From Bacteroidota bacterium (lineage in GTDB: Bacteria > Bacteroidota > Bacteroidia > Chitinophagales > Chitinophagaceae): a stretch of DNA of 64,000 bases. The DNA lies in NCBI GenBank assembly GCA_013285905.1, contig JABDGU010000003.1:1-64000 (forward strand), given 5' to 3'. Below the pieces are notes generated by a model. The model did not search any database. It saw only the letters and a list, made by a program, of their open reading frames with translations, and was not told the DNA's origin. This document shows, in pieces, positions 21,568-30,099 of the stretch (within the stretch, counting starts at the first letter, position 1; each line of letters opens with the position of its first letter). Both the position numbers and the translations under genes were made by a program.

Positions 21568-22028
21568 TCAATTAAGCCTTTGGGAAATCTGTCAGCTACT
21601 AAATTAAGTTCTATATTATATTCAAGGTAAGCTTTAAGTCCAGCTAAAACCAATGCAAAACCTTCAGTTGACCCACGTACTTGCGAAATAATCTTTTCTG
21701 CGCCACCCTGAAATCCACTGTCCTCAATGCTTATAAAAGTTCCATCATTGCCTAAATCCTTAAAAATCCATTCCACAGTTGTAACAGCATCATAATTGCT
21801 CCATTCAATCACGATTTTTTTATTAACATCAATTTTTTTGGTGAAAATTGAAATAGAATGATTATACATTTCCCAAGTCCATTCAGTCGGTTTTCCTTCC
21901 TCGAGTTTTCCTGAGCTTTTCGTAAACCAGAATTTAGTTGTGATTTCGGGGTTTATAAATGCTTGAAAAACCTGTTCGATTGGCTTCCTGATTAGCATTT
22001 CAGCTTTTGCAAAGTGATTTGTATTCAT
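21564..22028 (-). CDS. SRPBCC (AHSA1-like) domain protein
   Basis: 154 residues from the ATG at 22028. FAKAEMLIRKPIEQVFQAFI and TKFWFTKSSGKLEEGKPTEW match the ATPase-activating SRPBCC family, and the end YNIELNLVADRFPKGLIE is the usual C-terminus. The region before this ATG (MLRRENLYFCLS) lacks family similarity, so I left it out. A small ORF overlaps its stop codon. Confidence 0.9.
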   Translation of the reverse strand: MNTNHFAKAEMLIRKPIEQVFQAFINPEITTKFWFTKSSGKLEEGKPTEWTWEMYNHSISIFTKKIDVNKKIVIEWSNYDAVTTVEWIFKDLGNDGTFISIEDSGFQGGAEKIISQVRGSTEGFALVLAGLKAYLEYNIELNLVADRFPKGLIE

Positions 22029-22091
22029 ACTTAGGCAAAAATATAAATTTTCTCTCCGTAGCATACAGAAGTAAAACTATCTGCAATGCTT

Positions 22092-22445
22092 TCATTTAGT
22101 AAAATCAAGAAGGGTATCTGTATTCAGCTCATCAAGATTATTGTGCTCATCCCCGCCTAAACTGTAATAGCTGTTCTCTTCATCTTCTTCACCTATCTCC
22201 TCATCAGCTTCGCTGGCTTCTATACCGGGTATGTCAAGGTCTTCTCCTGTCAGTATTTCATCGGGGGCCAGTTCATTCCAGGCATCATCCGCTACATTGG
22301 GGCTCTTTATTTCACTATTGTCATCCGGGTTTATACCATCCAGTTTTTTTGCCTTACTGTAAATATCCTCGCTTGCAGGGTAAATCGGGTAGCCGGGAAG
22401 TGTATCATCTGTTCCTTTATCCGGGATATTGTTTGTCTTTTTCAT
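22092..22445 (-). CDS. Conserved acidic protein of Bacteroidota
   Basis: 117 residues, very acidic and low in hydrophobics. IPDKGTDDTLPGYPIYPASE at the start and EEDEENSYYSLGGDEHNNL near the end are the conserved ends of a small family I have seen in Bacteroidota genomes; its function is unknown. The middle is variable Asp/Glu. Probably disordered and cytoplasmic. The ATG at 22445 is preferred to the adjacent upstream GTG. Confidence 0.75.
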   Translation of the reverse strand: MKKTNNIPDKGTDDTLPGYPIYPASEDIYSKAKKLDGINPDDNSEIKSPNVADDAWNELAPDEILTGEDLDIPGIEASEADEEIGEEDEENSYYSLGGDEHNNLDELNTDTLLDFTK

Positions 22446-22591
22446 CACACTAAGTATTTAATTTCAAAAAAATCAGTTTCAAGTTCGCCTCAAAAATACT
22501 ATCTTCTGTAAATGCAGGCAATGACCTTCATCATGCCTCAATTCAAATGCTGTCCCGATCTGTAATAAATAAGGATGACTATAAAGGTAGG

Positions 22592-23095
22592 CTATTTCAC
22601 CCTGTGAAAAATATCTGTTATTTCCGTGCTGTCAAAAAAATCTCTTTTGTCCATATTTTGGTTTATCCAGTCGCGCAGTTCTGCAGGGCTCGATATATCC
22701 ACATTGTTTTTTTCTGATACCCAGGAAGTTTTCAAAGTATTGCCGGAAGATGCAAAATCAAGCTTCAGCAAGTAGTAACCGTGTTTAGTAGTATCCCTAC
22801 TGAATACACTTAAAAATTCGCTACCCCCTACCCTGGACAAATACGCGTAATAGTAACGCACCTCATAAGCGTCAGAGTGCGCCTCCCTCCCTGTTATGGC
22901 ATACATGGTCGGGCTTTTTTTCATTACAGTGTATTCAGTGTAAACACCATCCTTCTTTTCTCCTCGCCACCTACCAAGCAATACAGTATCAATTTTATGA
23001 GGCTTCGCATCAACAGGCACTTGTGTTTGTAAGGGGCAACCATATAATACCAGGCACAAACAAGCAAGTAGGGACAACTGAAATAGCTTTTGCAT
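22592..23095 (-). CDS. Hypothetical lipoprotein
   Basis: 167 residues. Signal sequence with lipobox VLYGC (Cys20). The mature part has KIDTVLLGRWRGEKKDGVY, TMYAITGREAHSD, and a basic C-terminus. The pattern of LxGxW near the start of the mature part followed by beta strands resembles lipocalin-like small lipoproteins, but this is only a shape argument. Confidence 0.75.
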   Translation of the reverse strand: MQKLFQLSLLACLCLVLYGCPLQTQVPVDAKPHKIDTVLLGRWRGEKKDGVYTEYTVMKKSPTMYAITGREAHSDAYEVRYYYAYLSRVGGSEFLSVFSRDTTKHGYYLLKLDFASSGNTLKTSWVSEKNNVDISSPAELRDWINQNMDKRDFFDSTEITDIFHRVK

Positions 23096-23197
23096 ATTTT
23101 TGTTTTTTAGAAGATGGATATAAATGTAATTATTATTTATAAAAACTACTAAAGACGCTTAATATTACAGTCAAAATCAGGTAAGCCTTACCCTCTT

Positions 23198-23950
23198 ATG
23201 AAAATTCTTCTTTTGCTTCTTTGCTTATTAACAACACTTATCTCGTCGGCGCAAAAAAACACGATGCAATATCTTCTCTACTCTCCTGATACCCTGAACT
23301 ACGACATAAAAATAACAACGGACAACAAAGGTGATAAAATGGTATATGCCGACTTCGGTACATTCAATTTCAGTGATGAACCTTCCCTTAATTTTTATGC
23401 CTTGCCTGCCGACCACGCTTTCATCCTCGACAACGCTTTATGGAATGTGGCTTATCTTAAACCGGCCTATGACAAACACTACATGGTGTTGCCCGGAAAA
23501 AGTGGCAAGGTCTTAAGCCTTCAATACTATAGCAAATATAACAAGTATTATACAAGTCCCTTTAAGCAAACAACATCCGCGCATACCACTCACGGCAAAA
23601 TTTCTTTCGAGATCACAGGCTCTTATCTGCCTCAGTACATACATCTGGATACCCCTTCATTTTATCATTCGCACGCCATAACAGGCGACACCCTGACAGA
23701 CAGTTTTTCTGTTAAAAACACAGGGCATGCAGCACTGCTCCTGCAACTCACAAAATATGATGAGGGCATGCACTGCAGCGACACAGCAAGTATAACTATA
23801 TTGCCGGGTAAAGAAAGAAAATTGGCTATCAGCTATACCCCATTGCACAAAGGCCCTTTCAGCAGCCCGGCAGAGATCACATTTCATCTTGCTTCAGAAA
23901 AAACAAAACATACTGCCAAACTTAAAATAAGGGGACAGGCTGTTAAATGA
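23198..23950 (+). CDS. Secreted protein with C-terminal Ig-like (DUF1573-type) domain
   Basis: 250 residues with a signal peptide ending near ISSAQ. The C-terminal 110 residues (IHLDTPSFYHSHAITGDTL, then SFSVKNTGHAALLL, then GKERKLAISYTP) have the pattern of the DUF1573/ASPM-SPD2-Hydin beta sandwich: a kept NTG turn and the PG..L.ISYTP strand. The N-terminal part is unassigned. It converges with the M13 peptidase gene. Confidence 0.75.
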   Translation: MKILLLLLCLLTTLISSAQKNTMQYLLYSPDTLNYDIKITTDNKGDKMVYADFGTFNFSDEPSLNFYALPADHAFILDNALWNVAYLKPAYDKHYMVLPGKSGKVLSLQYYSKYNKYYTSPFKQTTSAHTTHGKISFEITGSYLPQYIHLDTPSFYHSHAITGDTLTDSFSVKNTGHAALLLQLTKYDEGMHCSDTASITILPGKERKLAISYTPLHKGPFSSPAEITFHLASEKTKHTAKLKIRGQAVK

Positions 23951-24029
23951 CCTTCTGTTTGTAATGCTTACAAAAGCACAACTTCATCGGCATAGCCGTA
24001 TCATTACGCTCGGTGTACTGTTTCTCGGC

Positions 24030-26066
24030 CTACCACAATTTTACCCTCAGGCTGTCAGGAATATACATTTTGTCACCCGGTTTGATGTTGAACGCATCAT
24101 AAAAATCGGGCACATTAGGGAAAGGTCCGTTTACCCTGTTTTTGGCAGGCGCATGCACGTCGGTCAATATCTGGCTGGCCAATTGCTCTTTCCTTATTTC
24201 TAATAACCAACCTACGGAATAGCCCAGGAAGAAACGTTGCAGAGGGGTTTGGCCGTTTATTTTTTCTCCTTTTTTGTAAGTGTCTGTTTGTTTGAAAGCA
24301 TCGAGGCCGATTAAAATACCGCCAAGGTCAGCGAGATTTTCGCCGAGTGAGGCTTTACCATTGATATGCAAAGTATCTACAGCAACCATTTTATTAAATT
24401 GCTGCACCAATACATCGGCGCGTTTATTGAACTGGATCTCGTCCTCTTTGCTCCACCAATTGCGTAGGTTGCCTTTTTCATCAAACTGGCGGCCTTCATC
24501 ATCAAAGCCGTGTGTCATTTCGTGGCCAATAGTAGAAGCTGCGGCATAGCCATAAACCAGGGCGTCATCCAGTTCTTCATCGCGGAAGCCGGGCACAGTA
24601 AGTCCACCTGCTGGCAATACGATCTCATTGTTAGAAGGGTTATAATAGGCATTATAAGTTTGTGGCGTCATATCCCATTCTTCCCTGTCCACGGGTTTGC
24701 CTAATTTGTTCATGCCGTAATTGTTCCACCATTCGTTAGCATGCATCATATTGGTAGCAAAAGCGCTGCGGTCTATTTTAAGTGCAGAAAAATCTTTCCA
24801 TTTATCAGGATAGCCCACTTTTTTGCGGATGCTGGCGAGTTTGTGTAAGGCTTTTTGTTTAGTGCTATCGCTCATCCAGTCCAGCTTTTCCATACGTGCT
24901 TTATAAGCGGAACGTACATTTTCTACCAATTGCTCATAGCGCTTTTTGGCAGTTTCGCTAAAATATTCTTTTACAAAGAGCTGGCCTAAAGCTTCGCCCA
25001 TAGCGCCTTCTTCGGCATCCAATACACGTTTCCAGCGGGGTCGCTGTTCTTTTGCCCCGTGAATGAGTTTGCTGTAAAAATTGAAACTGGCGTCTGCAAA
25101 GGGTTTGCCGAGATAAGGCGCAAATGAACTTACCAGGTGGTAGGACATATAATCCTTAAGCGTTTGCATATTTTCGCCGGCTATCACTTTGTCCAAAGCT
25201 GTGTAGAATTCAGGTTGACCAACAATAACACTATCCACATTCTTCGCGCCCATTGCTTTTATATAAACCGGCCACTCTATGCTGGGAGATATTTTATTGA
25301 GTGAGCTAACGGCCATTTTATTGTAGTTCTTGTAAGGATCGCGCAAGTCTTCCAATTTGCGGGATGCCTGGGCCAGTTTTGTTTCCAGCGCGATAACTGC
25401 AGTGGCTTTTGCATTGGCCTGTATGCTATCGATGCCCATTAAACGGAAAATGCCTGCTACATAAGCAGGGTAAGCGTTGCGTATAGCGGTGGTACGCTCA
25501 TCGGTTTTGAAATAATAATCCCTGTTGGGTAAGCCAAGGCCACCCTGGCCCATGTGATAGGCATTAATATCACTGTTCTTTTCGTCCTGCGAAACACCTT
25601 CATCAAAAAACACCGAAGACCCGTAGGTATGCATGTGTGCTGCTTGCGCCATCACATCTTTGGGCGTTTGCATGGCAGCAATTTTATTAAGTTCTTCGCT
25701 TAACGGTTTTACGCCTTGCTGGTCTATGGAAACCGTATCCATACCTGCAAACCAGAAGTCCCCTATTTGCTGATCAACACCGGTTTTTGCGCCGGCTGCC
25801 AGTGCTTTTTCATTTATGCTTTTCAGGCGGTCGTATAACTCGTTCTGCACCAGTTTGCCGATGCCCCAGCTTGTCTCATCAGATGGAATCGGATTCTTTT
25901 TTATCCAGCCACCGTTTGCATAATCAAAGAAATCATCGGCAGGGTTCACCGTCGTATCAAGATCAGCCTTAAGGATGTCTTCTTTTGCAGCGGCTTTCTG
26001 AGATGGCTGATTACAGGCCGCAAATGAGCTTGCAGTAAGAAGGATGGCAATTAATTGTTTATTCAT
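24030..26066 (-). CDS. M13-family (neprilysin/PepO-like) zinc metallopeptidase, lipoprotein
   Basis: 678 residues, full length for M13. The zinc motif HEMTH lies in ASTIGHEMTHGFDDEGRQF, and the third ligand Glu and partner Asp lie in GENLADLGG. NAYYNPSNNEIVLPAGGL is the substrate-strand motif, and the C-terminal VKLW matches the family end. The N-terminus has a lipobox FAAC (Cys18), so it is envelope-anchored, probably in the periplasm or outer membrane. It degrades oligopeptides. Monocistronic by context. Confidence 0.96.
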   Translation of the reverse strand: MNKQLIAILLTASSFAACNQPSQKAAAKEDILKADLDTTVNPADDFFDYANGGWIKKNPIPSDETSWGIGKLVQNELYDRLKSINEKALAAGAKTGVDQQIGDFWFAGMDTVSIDQQGVKPLSEELNKIAAMQTPKDVMAQAAHMHTYGSSVFFDEGVSQDEKNSDINAYHMGQGGLGLPNRDYYFKTDERTTAIRNAYPAYVAGIFRLMGIDSIQANAKATAVIALETKLAQASRKLEDLRDPYKNYNKMAVSSLNKISPSIEWPVYIKAMGAKNVDSVIVGQPEFYTALDKVIAGENMQTLKDYMSYHLVSSFAPYLGKPFADASFNFYSKLIHGAKEQRPRWKRVLDAEEGAMGEALGQLFVKEYFSETAKKRYEQLVENVRSAYKARMEKLDWMSDSTKQKALHKLASIRKKVGYPDKWKDFSALKIDRSAFATNMMHANEWWNNYGMNKLGKPVDREEWDMTPQTYNAYYNPSNNEIVLPAGGLTVPGFRDEELDDALVYGYAAASTIGHEMTHGFDDEGRQFDEKGNLRNWWSKEDEIQFNKRADVLVQQFNKMVAVDTLHINGKASLGENLADLGGILIGLDAFKQTDTYKKGEKINGQTPLQRFFLGYSVGWLLEIRKEQLASQILTDVHAPAKNRVNGPFPNVPDFYDAFNIKPGDKMYIPDSLRVKLW

Positions 26067-26193
26067 AAATATGTACTGAGATTATATTAAGCGGTAAAAG
26101 TAATATGTTTTCGGTATAATTATCTAACGCTTATCAGGGGATAAATTAACATGAGCATTTGCACATCTGCTAATTTGCACATTTGCACGTTAA

Positions 26194-27474
26194 TCAGGTT
26201 TTCCGGGGTTTCTTCTTTGCTGCCGGGAACAAGACATTGTTCAATATCAGCCTGTAGCCGGGGGAATTGGGATGTAAGGAAAGGTCGGTAACGGGGTCAT
26301 AAATGGCGTGTTGGTAGTCTTCCGGGTCGTGGCCGCTATAGAAGGTCCAGGTGCCTTTACCGTATTCGCCATGTATATAGCGCGCCTCGTTGGCAGCCTT
26401 ATTTTCTGCCATTATCAAGACGCTCGATTTAATGACTTCTTTACGGAAAGCAGTTGTCTGACCCATGAAACCTTTGATGGTAGTGGTATGGTCCTGGCAA
26501 AGCATGGTAGGCACGGGGTCGAACTTGGCAGAGAAGGTGAATAGTGTGAAATAATCCAGGGACATGGGGACCTTACGGTAATTGGTATTGTCAATATCTG
26601 ATTTTTGATAGACGTAGGGGTTGGTGATGAGATTAAAATCTTTGAAAGCGAAACATTTTGTGAAATCTAGTTTTTGCTGGTAATCTGGAGCAATAGGGTC
26701 GCCATCGAAAACGGCATCACAGATGTCAGTATTCTCCGCAGCCAGTGCTATGTCGTAAGAATCGGGTGCAGAACACATAGCAAACATATAACCGCCGCCT
26801 GCAACAAAATCCCTGATCCGTTTGGCAACAGCCAGTTTAAGCTGAGAAACCTTATTAAAGCCATGGCTCTTTGCACATGCCTCTGCCATTTCTTTATCCT
26901 TTAGGTACCACGGAGCATTATGATAAGCGCCATAAAATTTTCCGTATTGGCCTGTAAAATCCTCATGGTGCAGGTGCAACCAGTCGTATTCGGGCAGTTT
27001 GCCGGCAAGTACTTTATCGTCAAATAAGGTATCATAAGGTATTTCTGCATAAGTCAGGGCCATTGTCACTGCATCATCCCAGGGCTCTTTTGAGTTGGGG
27101 GTATAAACAGCCACTTTAGGTGCTTTTTCCAGTTTTATCACATCGCCATTAAAATCGGGGTTGGCAATGGTGGTGAGAATGCCGCCATATTGGGCATCGC
27201 TCATCACTTCATAAGTTACGCCGCGTAGTTTGCATAGCCGCTCTATAGAGGCTACCTGGTCTATACCGAAACTGCCACCTTTATAATTCAGCAGCCAATC
27301 CACAGGCACATTCTCCAAAAGGGCCTGGTAGGCGATGCCATAGGCCTTTAGGTGGTTGGCCTGGCCTTCGGCATCCATAGGTATAAAGATCTTGGCGGCG
27401 AATGCGGAAGGCAGCAGCGCAAAGCAGGCAAACAGGTAAATAGCTAAAAAGCGGTATTTCATCTTAAAATTCAT
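26194..27474 (-). CDS. Conserved periplasmic protein often labelled asparagine synthetase B
   Basis: 426 residues. A signal peptide (YRFLAIYLFACFALLPSAFA) is followed by AKIFIPMDAEGQANHLKAYG. Blocks such as YDWLHLHHEDFTGQYGKFYG, GGYMFAMCSAPDSYDIALAA, ARYIHGEYGKGTWTFYSGHD and LHPNSPGYRLILNNVLFP are strongly conserved in Bacteroidota. The GGG-(Y/F)-xFAMC and HGxxDPEDYQH surroundings suggest a glutamine-amidotransferase-like or ThuA-like fold. None of the AsnB glutaminase or synthetase motifs is present, and the protein is exported, so the database name is not supported. The true role is unknown. ATG at 27474 or, just as possible, at 27462. Confidence 0.85.
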   Translation of the reverse strand: MNFKMKYRFLAIYLFACFALLPSAFAAKIFIPMDAEGQANHLKAYGIAYQALLENVPVDWLLNYKGGSFGIDQVASIERLCKLRGVTYEVMSDAQYGGILTTIANPDFNGDVIKLEKAPKVAVYTPNSKEPWDDAVTMALTYAEIPYDTLFDDKVLAGKLPEYDWLHLHHEDFTGQYGKFYGAYHNAPWYLKDKEMAEACAKSHGFNKVSQLKLAVAKRIRDFVAGGGYMFAMCSAPDSYDIALAAENTDICDAVFDGDPIAPDYQQKLDFTKCFAFKDFNLITNPYVYQKSDIDNTNYRKVPMSLDYFTLFTFSAKFDPVPTMLCQDHTTTIKGFMGQTTAFRKEVIKSSVLIMAENKAANEARYIHGEYGKGTWTFYSGHDPEDYQHAIYDPVTDLSLHPNSPGYRLILNNVLFPAAKKKPRKT

Positions 27475-27629
27475 GTGCAAGTAAAGCTATGTAATTTACT
27501 TAGTTCGTGGCATATAGCGTTTTGTGGATATGTCTTTTAACAAGAAATTGCGGGATTTCAGGGTTTAGGAATTTGGGATTGGGGATTTGGAATTGGGGTC
27601 CCCAAAAAACTTCGCCCTTGGCGGAAAAA

Positions 27630-28415
27630 CTATTTTATGGGCGCAGGCCAGTGTAGAAGATATTGGCTGTCATATCTTACGGGTGTGTAATGAAAGATAT
27701 TATTGGGATTTACTTCATTGTTTGTTCCATGTAATAATTTGTACCACTCTGAATCCATAGTACCAACCTTAATCATCCCGTAGTTGTTTTTATAAAGCAA
27801 AGAGTTATTATTATCATTCAATAATGAAGATTGAAAAGGGTTATTTGCACCTATTTGTACATATCCATTGCTATTTAACCAAGAAGGTTTCTGATTATCT
27901 GTTTCTATTTTTTTGTATAAGTCCAAAATTTGTTTTGCCGTATTTTGATTTATGACATCACTGTTTTTTAATTTACTAATCACGGATGGAAAAGTTGAAT
28001 CCATCTTATATTTAATAATAGCCAACTCTCTTTCTTTGAAAATTAAGGTGTTTGACAAAGAATCAATAAATCTAATCTTTACTCTTAATTCTAAAGAATC
28101 ACTTACTAACCTTTGTTCTCTATCAAACAATATTTTTGCCACCCTTTCATTATCAAGTTTTAGGTGCATATTTTCGACCTGAAAAGCTGGTACAACAGCA
28201 TACGATATATAAAAACCTAGAAACCCTAACCCTATTATTCCAGGTATGATATTTTGTCTTACTTTGGTAGTCCACCACCACGGTCTTTTGCTTTCTTTTA
28301 TTGCTTCTTCCGTTTCGTGAAGAACTTTATTCCTTTCGGCGTTTGTTTTCTCAATCTCAGCTAAAAACTTATCTCTTTTTGCTTGTTTTATTTCGTCATC
28401 TAAGGTTGAGGGCAT
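27630..28415 (-). CDS. Membrane-anchored coiled-coil protein
   Basis: 261 residues, AT-rich gene. Residues 1-45 are a highly charged helix (KQAKRDKFLAEIEKTNAERN), then a Trp-rich junction (RPWWWTTK) and one membrane segment (IIPGIIGLGFLGFYISYAVV, about 54-73). A predicted coiled coil follows (about 80-140) and then an Asn-rich C-terminal half with SNGYVQIGANNPFQSSLLND. No family recognised. It lies 70 bp after the J-domain gene on the same strand and shares its base composition, so they may form an operon. Confidence 0.7.
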   Translation of the reverse strand: MPSTLDDEIKQAKRDKFLAEIEKTNAERNKVLHETEEAIKESKRPWWWTTKVRQNIIPGIIGLGFLGFYISYAVVPAFQVENMHLKLDNERVAKILFDREQRLVSDSLELRVKIRFIDSLSNTLIFKERELAIIKYKMDSTFPSVISKLKNSDVINQNTAKQILDLYKKIETDNQKPSWLNSNGYVQIGANNPFQSSLLNDNNNSLLYKNNYGMIKVGTMDSEWYKLLHGTNNEVNPNNIFHYTPVRYDSQYLLHWPAPIK

Positions 28416-28485
28416 ATAATCGTTATTTAAAGAAATTATTTTTTCTTTTTGTTGGTTGTCAACGATATTATGCGTTTAATGAATT

Positions 28486-29058
28486 CTATGCAGCCATTTT
28501 TCTAATTGGTCGCTTCTTATGTTTATTAATCCATTCGCAGACTTCTTTGGGTAACTGACCAGTGAAATTGTTTAGGTCTATTTCCGTAATAAAATGCCGT
28601 TTATTAGGCATTCGTATTTTTACAAATTCTTTTAAGACACGTATATCCACGTTACCATTTACAACAACAAGAAAAGAAGTGGCTAAAAGATATTTATAGT
28701 CTAAGATTCCTTTTTCGCGTCTTAATATATAATTAAAATTATTGGGGTCATTAACTGACAAAACATTTATTAATATTTCGGCGTTAAAATTTATTAAAAA
28801 TACTTTTCTTGTTTTCTTTAATTTTTCTTGGTTTAAGCTTTCAATGTGCTGTTTTAATTTAATGTCATACTTAGCTCGTTCTGACGAATCTGATAGAGTT
28901 TCCCAAGCTTCAAGAATATCTCTAACTTTTGAATCAGCCAACGGGTCGTTTGGGTTTTTGTCAGCATGGTGCATTTTTAATTTCAAATGATAGGCTCTTT
29001 TTACCTCTGCGTATGTTGCGGTAGGCTCCACACCAAGTATTGAGTAATAATTTTTCAT
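28486..29058 (-). CDS. J-domain protein with HAD in place of HPD
   Basis: 190 residues. The J domain is clear: YYSILGVEPTATYAEVKRAY (4-23), helix II, the loop HHADKNPNDP (30-39) and the ILEAWETLSDSSERAKYD helix III/IV. The central HPD tripeptide, needed to stimulate Hsp70 ATPase, is His31-Ala32-Asp33. The rest (about 75-190) is unassigned and ends in a basic HKKRPIRK tail. I started at the ATG before KNYYSILG. The neighbouring gene encodes a membrane coiled-coil protein. It may act as a J-like scaffold rather than a normal co-chaperone. Confidence 0.82.
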   Translation of the reverse strand: MKNYYSILGVEPTATYAEVKRAYHLKLKMHHADKNPNDPLADSKVRDILEAWETLSDSSERAKYDIKLKQHIESLNQEKLKKTRKVFLINFNAEILINVLSVNDPNNFNYILRREKGILDYKYLLATSFLVVVNGNVDIRVLKEFVKIRMPNKRHFITEIDLNNFTGQLPKEVCEWINKHKKRPIRKMAA

Positions 29059-29310
29059 GCTTTGTAAATTAAATGTTAAAATAATACTCCATCGAAGAGT
29101 AAGCCAAACTCTTTTTTTAGGACATAATGTCATGGATTTTTGCTTCGGGGTGTTATTGTAGACAACATTCTGCCATTACTGGTACTTCTAGTACTGTAGG
29201 AGTGAAAATCCCCTACTGGTTTCAGTGTTCCAAAGGACCACTGAAATCTGCCAATAATAAGAAGGTCTGCGACCGGCAGCATTGGACTATGGCCCAATAT
29301 CAAACCCTGC

Positions 29311-29421
29311 CCAGTTAAGCGTAGTCTTATAAAAAACAAGCCGCTCGGCGCCAATCTCCGATTGCGTCGTGGAGGAGAGCAATCTCAAGATTGCCGTCTG
29401 CGCTACCTTCCAGCCCATTAA
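29311..29421. repeat. Intergenic repeat, copy 1 (uninterrupted)
   Basis: A 44-bp block (starts CCAGTTAAGCGTAGTCTTAT) joined directly to a 67-bp block (starts TCTCCGATTGCGTCGTGG) that contains the palindrome GCAATCTCAAGATTGC. Copy 2 has the same two blocks with three mismatches in total. Similarity to copy 2 continues past 29421 to about 29475, beyond the point where the insertion sequence sits in copy 2. Confidence 0.9.
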
Positions 29422-29631
29422 CAAATTCTTCCCCTTACCTACAGCCACTTTCAGAGAAAAATTTGGATTCAGGCATCCCGATTTCGTAACTTTACACAGA
29501 ATTTTGACTCAATTATTAAGGTCAAACTTCTTTAGTTCTTTGAAAACGTTTTTTAAACCTCAAATTTTTAAACAAATGGGCAATGAATGTCAATTAACAT
29601 ATTGGTTGTCAATTGTTTGAGTGAAAAACAG

Positions 29632-29706
29632 TGGACAATAAGTGAGCAATAATGGGCAGAAACTGAGCAGAAACTGGGCAACAAATGAGCCACTTTGGGC
29701 AACACG
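29632..29706. repeat. 11-bp minisatellite, seven units
   Basis: Units of 10-11 bp: TGGACAATAAG, TGAGCAATAA, TGGGCAGAAAC, TGAGCAGAAAC, TGGGCAACAAA, TGAGCCACTT, TGGGCAACACG. The TGGGC-type and TGAGC-type units alternate, giving a 21-22 bp higher-order period, close to two helical turns. Confidence 0.8.
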
Positions 29707-29942
29707 AAACGAAGAAGTTTTTTTCCGCTCTATAAGCCTTGTGTACTTAGTGCGAACTTCGTCAACTTAGTGGTAAAAAAAGCAGCGCCCGGCAGGCAAT
29801 AAATGCCCGATTTATCATAAAATCAACAGAAACAGGGCATAAAATGTCCGATTTAATGTCCGGTGTTTTTATTGATAATCAATCATTTACGTTCAAAATG
29901 TCCGGATATTTGCAAAAAAATAGGACATCGGGCATTTTCACC

Positions 29943-30096
29943 CCAGTTAAGCGTAGTCTTATAAGAAACAAGCCGCTCGGCGCCAACAGTTTCAATGAGG
30001 CAATTTTCAAATCATTGTTATCGAATTAATCTCCGATTGCGTCGTGGAGGAGAGCAATCTCAAGATTGCCGTCTGAGCTACCCTCCAGCCCATTAA
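29943..30096. repeat. Intergenic repeat, copy 2 (43-bp insertion, then IS630)
   Basis: The 44-bp block (29943-29986) and the 67-bp block (30030-30096) are separated by 43 bp (29987-30029) absent from copy 1. The copy is then split by the IS630 element and resumes at 31239 (ACAAATT, then CAGCCACTTTC and AAAAATTTGGATTC), matching copy 1 from 29422 on. Confidence 0.88.
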
Positions 30097-30099
30097 TAA

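Larger units (their letters stand above)
29059..30093. other. Non-coding, repeat-rich region between the J-domain gene and IS630
   Basis: About 1 kb without a convincing gene. It holds copy 1 of an intergenic repeat (29311-29421), an 11-bp minisatellite (29632-29706), a cluster of ATGYCCG words (29803-29935), the palindrome ATTGATAATCAAT (29871-29883) and copy 2 of the repeat (29943-30096). Short frames here (such as 29130-29354 minus) lack coding character. Confidence 0.7.

Noticed and set aside
23964-24704. Plus-strand frames opposite the M13 peptidase
   Set aside because: They are antisense shadows of a well-supported peptidase gene.
26150-26195. TTTGCACAT-like repeated words after the M13 gene
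   Set aside because: Only two or three short copies; too little to call a repeat or regulatory array.
27540-27605. GGGATTT/GGAATTGGGG low-complexity stretch
   Set aside because: Degenerate simple sequence without a stable unit; nothing further can be said.
29130-29354. 74-codon minus-strand frame over repeat copy 1
   Set aside because: It lies in non-coding repeat sequence and the second copy does not keep the frame.
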